Source of the DNA: Longimicrobium sp.
GTDB lineage: Bacteria > Gemmatimonadota > Gemmatimonadetes > Longimicrobiales > Longimicrobiaceae
DNA: 64,000 bases
Direction of reading: 5' to 3'
Assembly (NCBI GenBank): GCA_036387335.1
Contig: DASVTZ010000026.1
Location: 35,809 to 99,808, forward strand
Numbering within the stretch: position 1 is the first letter of the stretch; each line of letters opens with the position of its first letter. The position numbers and the translations under genes were made by a program. Shown here piece after piece: positions 59,953-64,000 of this stretch. The notes beneath the pieces were generated by a model. The model did no database searches, was not told where the DNA came from, and saw only the letters and a list, made by a program, of their open reading frames with translations.

Positions 59953-60561
59953 TTAGTGGCGGATGCCCTGCTGGTTGTGCCACTGGTCGTGCTCGGCCTT
60001 GCAGGCGGCGGCGACGCGGATGCGGCCGCTGATGCCGCCCGCCTGCGCGGCGTGGTCGCGGCACTGCTGGTCGTGCCAGCGGTGGAATTCCGCGTGGCGC
60101 GCCTCGTACGAGCCGTTGTTGCTGGAACCGTAGCCGCCGTACGAACCGTAGCTGCCGTTGGTCCGGTTGCGGTCGTCGTACACGCGGCCGTCGCTCAGGA
60201 TGACGCGGCCGTTGCGGTCGCGCAGCACGCCGCTGCGGTCACGCCACACGCGGTCCAGGTCGCCGCGGTAGCCGCAGTTGCGGGCGGTGTTGTGCGGGTT
60301 GCCGCGCCCCTGGCACCAGCCGCGCGGCACGGCGCGTCCCTCACGTCGCTCGAAGCGGGTCTCGTCCCGGCGATCGTCGCGCCGGTCGCGGTCGTAACGG
60401 TCGTCGTCGCGGTCACGGTCGCGGCGGGCTTCCTGGCGCGGGCGGTCGTCGTGCTTGCCGTTGCCGTGGCCGTGCCCCTTCCCCTGCGCGAACGACGGCG
60501 AAGCCGTCAGGATGGCGGCCAGCGCCACGAAGGCCGAGAGGTTCAGCTTGCTGCTCTTCAT
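59953..60561 (-). CDS. Secreted Arg/Asp-rich low-complexity protein
   Basis: 202 residues. GGAG lies eight bases before the ATG at 60561; the longer frame (to 60624) adds no signal. Signal peptide with cleavage at SFA|Q. Then GKGHGHGNGKHDDRPRQEAR and a block of alternating Arg and Asp (RDRDRDDDRYDRDRRDDRRD), a central part (WCQGRGNPHNTARNCGYRGD) with two Cys, a Gly/Ser/Tyr stretch, and a C-terminal helix with HRWHDQQCRDHAAQ. The charge-alternating block may bind calcium, polyphosphate or nucleic acid. It resembles the RcnB/Asp-Arg-rich periplasmic proteins only in composition. No family assigned. Confidence 0.7.
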   Translation of the reverse strand: MKSSKLNLSAFVALAAILTASPSFAQGKGHGHGNGKHDDRPRQEARRDRDRDDDRYDRDRRDDRRDETRFERREGRAVPRGWCQGRGNPHNTARNCGYRGDLDRVWRDRSGVLRDRNGRVILSDGRVYDDRNRTNGSYGSYGGYGSSNNGSYEARHAEFHRWHDQQCRDHAAQAGGISGRIRVAAACKAEHDQWHNQQGIRH

Positions 60562-60879
60562 CTTGATGCTCCGGTTCGGGATCGGTCCACCACTCGGCCC
60601 AGTGTAAGGCAAGCGCGATGCCAAACGCCCGCCAACCAGCGTATTCGCAAATAGTTAAGCAGAATCATGCTTTTATCCCGAACTGCACCCGCGCACCGCC
60701 GCGCCCCTGTCCGCGCGGGGGGACGCCCCGCTCCCCCGGCGGAGGACACCGGTTCGCCCTTGCCGCGCGTGCGGCGCGCCTGCTAAATCTTCGCCGGTTC
60801 AGACAATCCGGCTCCACGCCGGTCCCGCGGCCCGCCTGAGGCCGCACCTGTTCGCTTCTCGTCAGAAGGAGTGGATGCG
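60562..60879. other. Divergent region, no gene
   Basis: 318 bases between the secreted protein and the first amidohydrolase. A less GC-rich patch at 60640-60690 (GCGTATTCGCAAATAGTTAA) likely holds the promoter of the minus-strand gene. The rest is very GC-rich with weak self-complementarity. Ribosome site AAGGAG is at 60866-60871. Confidence 0.5.
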
Positions 60880-62328
60880 ATGAAACGTGCCCTGTCCGCG
60901 CTCGTCCTGGTGACGGCCGCGGGGTGCGCCACCGGCCGGGCTGCCCAGCAGCCCGGCCCCAAAGCGCAGACGCCAGCCCCCCGGCCCCCCGAGGCCTATC
61001 CCTCCACCTACCGCCCCCTGCCCTCCACCCCCACCCTGCTGCGCGGCGGCACGGTGATGACGGCGGCCGGGCAGGTGATCCCCAACGGCCAGGTGCTGAT
61101 GGTGGACGGCCGCATCGCCGCGGTGGGCGCCACGGTAAACGCCCCCGCCAACGCGACGGTGGTGGACGCGACGGGGCGCTGGATCACTCCCGGCGTCATC
61201 GACACGCACTCGCACCTGGGCGTCTACGCCTCGCCCGGCGTGCAGGCCCACTCCGACGGCAACGAGGCGACCCAGCCCAACACCGCCGAGGTATGGGCGG
61301 AGCACTCGGTGTGGCCGCAGGACCCCGGCTTCATCCGGGCGCTGGAGGGCGGCGTCACCACGATGCAGATCCTTCCCGGCTCGGCCAACCTGTTCGGCGG
61401 GCGGAGCGTGACGCTCAAGAACGTGCCGTCGCGCACGGTGCAGGGGATGAAGTTTCCCGGCGCGCCGTACGGGCTGAAGATGGCGTGCGGCGAGAACCCC
61501 AAGCGCGTGTACGGCCAGCGCGGCGGCCCCGCCACCCGCATGGGGAACATGGCCGGCTACCGCGCCGCCTGGATCCGCGCCGCCGAGTACCGCCGCAAGA
61601 CGGACGCGGAGGCGCGCCAGGGCACCGCGTCGGGCAGCGGCGCGGCGGAGGGGCGGCAGGGCTCGGGCCCGGGCGGCCCGGCGGGCGGCACCACGCGCGA
61701 CCTGGAGCTGGAGACGCTGGCCGGCGTGCTGCGCGGCGAGATCCTGGTGCACAACCACTGCTACCGCGCCGACGAGATGGCGCAGATGATCGACCTGGCG
61801 CGCGAGTTCGGCTACCGCATTCGCTCCTTCCACCACGGCGTGGAGGCGTACAAGGTGCGCGACCTGCTGGCGCGCGACAGCATCAGCGGCTCGCTGTGGG
61901 CGGACTGGGGCGGCTTCAAGATGGAGGCGCTGGACTTCACCCGCGCCAACATCGCCATGCTCCACCAGGCGGGCGGCATCGCAATCGTCCACTCGGACGA
62001 CCCCACGGGGATCCAGAAGCTGAACCAGGAGGCGGCGAAGGCGATGCAGGCCGGCCGCGCCGCGGGGATCGAGGTCTCGGACAACGACGCGCTGCGCTGG
62101 ATCACCTACAACGCCGCCTGGGCGCTCGGCATCCACGACCGGGTCGGCACGCTGGAGACGGGGAAGAACGCGGACGTGGTGATCTGGAGCCACAACCCGT
62201 TCAGCGTCTACGCGCGGGCGGACCAGGTGTACATCGACGGCGCGCTGATCTTCGACCGCATGAACCGGAACCGCCAGCCGCGGACCGACTTCGAGGTGGG
62301 TCTCTTTCCGGCGGAGGCCGTACGATGA
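60880..62328 (+). CDS. Amidohydrolase lipoprotein, metal site intact
   Basis: 482 residues from the ATG at 60880, eight bases after AAGGAG; the GTG at 60871 would add three residues. Lipobox TAAGC (Cys16). Amidohydrolase (imidazolonepropionase/dipeptidase type) fold: a beta-sandwich start LLRGGTVMTAAGQVIPNGQV, the metal site VIDTHSHLGVYAS (HxH), later EILVHNHCYRADEMAQ, FHHGVEAYK and IVHSDDPTG (third, fourth His and Asp), and the closing LETGKNADVVIWSHNPFSV. It cleaves some exported substrate, perhaps a peptide. A Gly/Ala/Arg insertion (GSGAAEGRQGSGPGGPAGG) lies mid-way. ATGA overlap with the next gene. Confidence 0.9.
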   Translation: MKRALSALVLVTAAGCATGRAAQQPGPKAQTPAPRPPEAYPSTYRPLPSTPTLLRGGTVMTAAGQVIPNGQVLMVDGRIAAVGATVNAPANATVVDATGRWITPGVIDTHSHLGVYASPGVQAHSDGNEATQPNTAEVWAEHSVWPQDPGFIRALEGGVTTMQILPGSANLFGGRSVTLKNVPSRTVQGMKFPGAPYGLKMACGENPKRVYGQRGGPATRMGNMAGYRAAWIRAAEYRRKTDAEARQGTASGSGAAEGRQGSGPGGPAGGTTRDLELETLAGVLRGEILVHNHCYRADEMAQMIDLAREFGYRIRSFHHGVEAYKVRDLLARDSISGSLWADWGGFKMEALDFTRANIAMLHQAGGIAIVHSDDPTGIQKLNQEAAKAMQAGRAAGIEVSDNDALRWITYNAAWALGIHDRVGTLETGKNADVVIWSHNPFSVYARADQVYIDGALIFDRMNRNRQPRTDFEVGLFPAEAVR

Positions 62329-63611
62329 ACCGCATCCTTCTCAGCGCGGCGGCGCTCTGCTTCGCCGCCTCCGGGGCCGCCGCCCAGACCGTCGCCATCG
62401 TGGGCGGCGACGTGTACATGGCGGACGGCACCCCCATCCGCGGCGGCACGGTGGTCATCCAGAACGGGCGCATCAGCGCGGTGGGGGCGAACGTCGCCAT
62501 CCCCGCCGGCGCGCGCCGCATCGATGCCCGCGGGAAGTGGGTGACCCCGGGGCTCATCGAGAGCAGCACCACCCTGGGGATCACCGAGGTCGGCTCCATC
62601 AGCGAGAGCAACGACGCGGAGATCCGCGACGTCACCTCCCGCCGCGACGCGGACGACCAGGTGCAGGCCGCCTTCACGGTGACCGAGGGGCTGAATCCGC
62701 GCAGCATGGTGGTTCCCATCGTCCGCATCATGGGCGTCACCACGGCGATCACCCGGCCCTCGGGGAGCCTGATCTCCGGCCAGGGCGCGATGATCGACCT
62801 GGCCGGCAACCGGGTGGAGGACATGACGGTGGCCTCGCCGCTGGGGATGTACGCCAGCCTGAGCGAGAACGCCCGCGGCACGGTGGGTGGGCCGCGGGCC
62901 GCGCTCTCCATGCGTCTGCGCGAGGTGCTTGAGGATGCGCGCGCCTACGCCCGCAACCGGCAGGGCTTCGAGCGCGGCGAGACGCGCGACTTCTCGGTGA
63001 GCCGGCTGGACATGGAGGCGCTGCAGCCGGTGCTCGCCGGGCGGGAGCCGCTCGTGGTGGAGGCGCACCGCGCCAGCGACATCCAGCTCGCGCTGCGCAT
63101 CGCCCGCGAGTACAACCTGCGGCTCATCATCACCGGCGGCACCGAGGCGTGGATGGTGGCGGAGGATCTGGCGCGGGCGCGGGTGCCGGTGCTGGTCAAG
63201 GTGCTCAACAACCTGCCCGGGAGCTTCGAATCGCTGGGCGCCACCTACGAGAACGCCGCCCGTCTGCGTCGGGCGGGCGTGCAGATCGCTCTCACCAGCG
63301 GCGAGACGTGGCGCGCGTACACCGTGCGCCAGGAAGCCGGCAACGCCGTCGCGTACGGCCTGCCGTGGGCCGAGGCGTTCCGCGCCGTCACCCTGTACCC
63401 CGCGCAGATCTGGGGCGTGGCGGACCGCTACGGCTCGCTGGAGGTGGGAAAGGTGGCCAACGTGGTGGTGTGGGACGGCGATCCGCTGGAGCTGCTGACC
63501 AGCGTGAACCACGTCTTCATCCGCGGCCAGGAGGTTCCCCTGGTCAGCCGCGAGACGCTGCTGCGCGACCGGTACCGCACGCTGGACGAGAACCGGCGGG
63601 CGTATCCGTGA
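62325..63611 (+). CDS. Amidohydrolase-like protein lacking the HxH motif
   Basis: 428 residues, signal peptide ending at GAAA|Q without lipobox. Same fold as the neighbour: VAIVGGDVYMADGTPIRGGT, then WVTPGLIESSTTLGITEVGS where the usual DxHxH should be, and ALTSGETWRAYTVRQEAGNA, LEVGKVANVVVWDGDPLELL. The metal-binding His pair is replaced by S-T-T, and the other His positions (VEAHRASD, IITGGTEAWM) are only partly kept. So it is probably not a metal hydrolase by itself and may be a non-catalytic partner of the first protein. Start is fixed by the ATGA overlap. Confidence 0.85.
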   Translation: MNRILLSAAALCFAASGAAAQTVAIVGGDVYMADGTPIRGGTVVIQNGRISAVGANVAIPAGARRIDARGKWVTPGLIESSTTLGITEVGSISESNDAEIRDVTSRRDADDQVQAAFTVTEGLNPRSMVVPIVRIMGVTTAITRPSGSLISGQGAMIDLAGNRVEDMTVASPLGMYASLSENARGTVGGPRAALSMRLREVLEDARAYARNRQGFERGETRDFSVSRLDMEALQPVLAGREPLVVEAHRASDIQLALRIAREYNLRLIITGGTEAWMVAEDLARARVPVLVKVLNNLPGSFESLGATYENAARLRRAGVQIALTSGETWRAYTVRQEAGNAVAYGLPWAEAFRAVTLYPAQIWGVADRYGSLEVGKVANVVVWDGDPLELLTSVNHVFIRGQEVPLVSRETLLRDRYRTLDENRRAYP

Positions 63612-63728
63612 ACTGCAGGGATTAGGGAATAGGGATTAGGGACTAGGGATTAAACAGACCGGCCCGCCGTGAGAGGTTCGCGGCGGGCCGGTTTGGTTTG
63701 TGGGAGACTCGCACAGAATCCCCAACCC

Positions 63729-63893
63729 CGGCGGTTGAAACCGCTGCAACAACCGCGGGAAGCCTGCCTTCGCAGGCTCTGGGGCGGCGGGATTGGTGGG
63801 GCGGCGGGCATCGGCGCCGAACACCGGCGCCGGACACCGGGGGATGAATCCCCCGGCTGGAACTACGCGAAGGCGGCTGAAGCCGGCTCGGGG
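63729..63893. repeat. Four-hairpin modular repeat, copy 2
   Basis: Same order of small hairpins as 16024-16160: GCGGTTGAAACCGC, AGCCTGCCTTCGCAGGCT, CCGGGGGATGAATCCCCCGG, and GGCTGAAGCC. Spacers differ in length. Confidence 0.85.
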
Positions 63894-63903
63894 ACACCGG
63901 CAT

Positions 63904-64000
63904 CATTCCCCATTCCCCATTCCCCATTCCCCATTCCCCATTCCCCATTCCCCATTCCCCATTCCCCATTCCCCATTCCCCATTCCCCATTCCCCATTCC
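63904..64000. repeat. ATTCCCC tandem repeat running off the window
   Basis: Nearly 14 exact copies of the seven-base unit ATTCCCC; the other strand is (GGGGAAT)n, which could form G-quadruplexes. The run continues beyond the edge. Confidence 0.95.

Larger units (their letters stand above)
63612..64000. other. Repeat-filled end of the window
   Basis: 389 bases after the amidohydrolase pair without a gene: TAGGGAT-like units (63616-63655), a GGCCCGCC/GGCGGGCC hairpin about 63660-63692, the four-hairpin repeat (63729-63893) and the ATTCCCC run to the edge. Confidence 0.7.

Noticed and set aside
59956..60654. Ala/Val-rich plus-strand ORF of 232 codons
   Set aside because: It is the complement of the Arg/Asp-rich secreted gene, whose signal peptide, ribosome site and terminator are on the minus strand.
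63904..64000. CRISPR array or telomere-like end
   Set aside because: The unit is seven bases without spacers, and the same unit also occurs inside the chromosome at 11259-11296.
1..64000. tRNA, rRNA, integrase or IS transposase genes
   Set aside because: None recognised on either strand by reading; a covariance-model scan would be needed to exclude a tRNA firmly.

Overview
The window is GC-rich throughout and looks chromosomal. Several traits point to a Gemmatimonadota bacterium, probably of the Longimicrobium group: a SusC/SusD outer-membrane uptake pair, many secreted lipoproteins, TPR and Big-domain proteins, and dense intergenic families of short hairpin repeats. That placement is an inference from gene content and repeat style; no rRNA or tRNA gene was seen.

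Layout. 1-1.3 kb holds the end of a secreted peptidase-like gene and a small lipoprotein. 1.5-3.6 kb is a less GC-rich patch with an unknown gene and a Shedu-type (DUF4263) nuclease gene. 3.7-6.7 kb is a phenylacetyl-CoA epoxidase operon (paaA, a PaaD-like DUF59 gene, paaB, paaC, and a separate zinc-ribbon gene that looks like the detached C-terminus of PaaD). It is preceded by a palindrome that fits the PaaR/TetR operator pattern. 7-8.3 kb is a three-gene cassette of small DUF4365-like and paralogous proteins. 8.6-9.6 kb is a lone 4-hydroxybenzoyl-CoA reductase beta subunit, followed by an orphan PAS histidine kinase, a family 5 solute-binding lipoprotein, an Eis-like acetyltransferase, a NamZ-like muramidase lipoprotein, an SDR-DUF1990 fusion, a TPR protein and a large acyl-CoA dehydrogenase. 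22-25 kb has a small lipoprotein, a serine hydrolase and an AraC regulator.

25-32.5 kb is a two-gene defence-like module: a PLD-SNF2 helicase and a large N6-adenine methyltransferase with a C-terminal AlbA_2 domain. 32.7-41.7 kb is housekeeping: dnaE interrupted by a 427-residue intein with LAGLIDADG motifs, accA, a RicT/PSP1 gene overlapping metG. 41.9-47.2 kb encodes secreted proteins: a Big-domain protein ending in a cohesin-like module, next to a cohesin-like/dockerin/HEFTH metallopeptidase. 47.4-53.9 kb is the SusC/SusD locus with two further lipoproteins. Then come uvrA, a subtilisin-like lipoprotein, a Panacea-type toxin-antitoxin pair, an Arg/Asp-rich secreted protein and a pair of secreted amidohydrolases, one of which has lost its HxH metal site.

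The likely themes are aromatic-acid catabolism (paa, hcrB, acyl-CoA dehydrogenase), extracellular polymer or peptide handling (peptidases, cohesin/dockerin, SusCD, solute-binding protein), and four separate defence or conflict loci scattered among core genes. At least seven families of hairpin-forming or tandem repeats fill the intergenic spaces, and one copy is read through as protein inside the PaaD-like gene.
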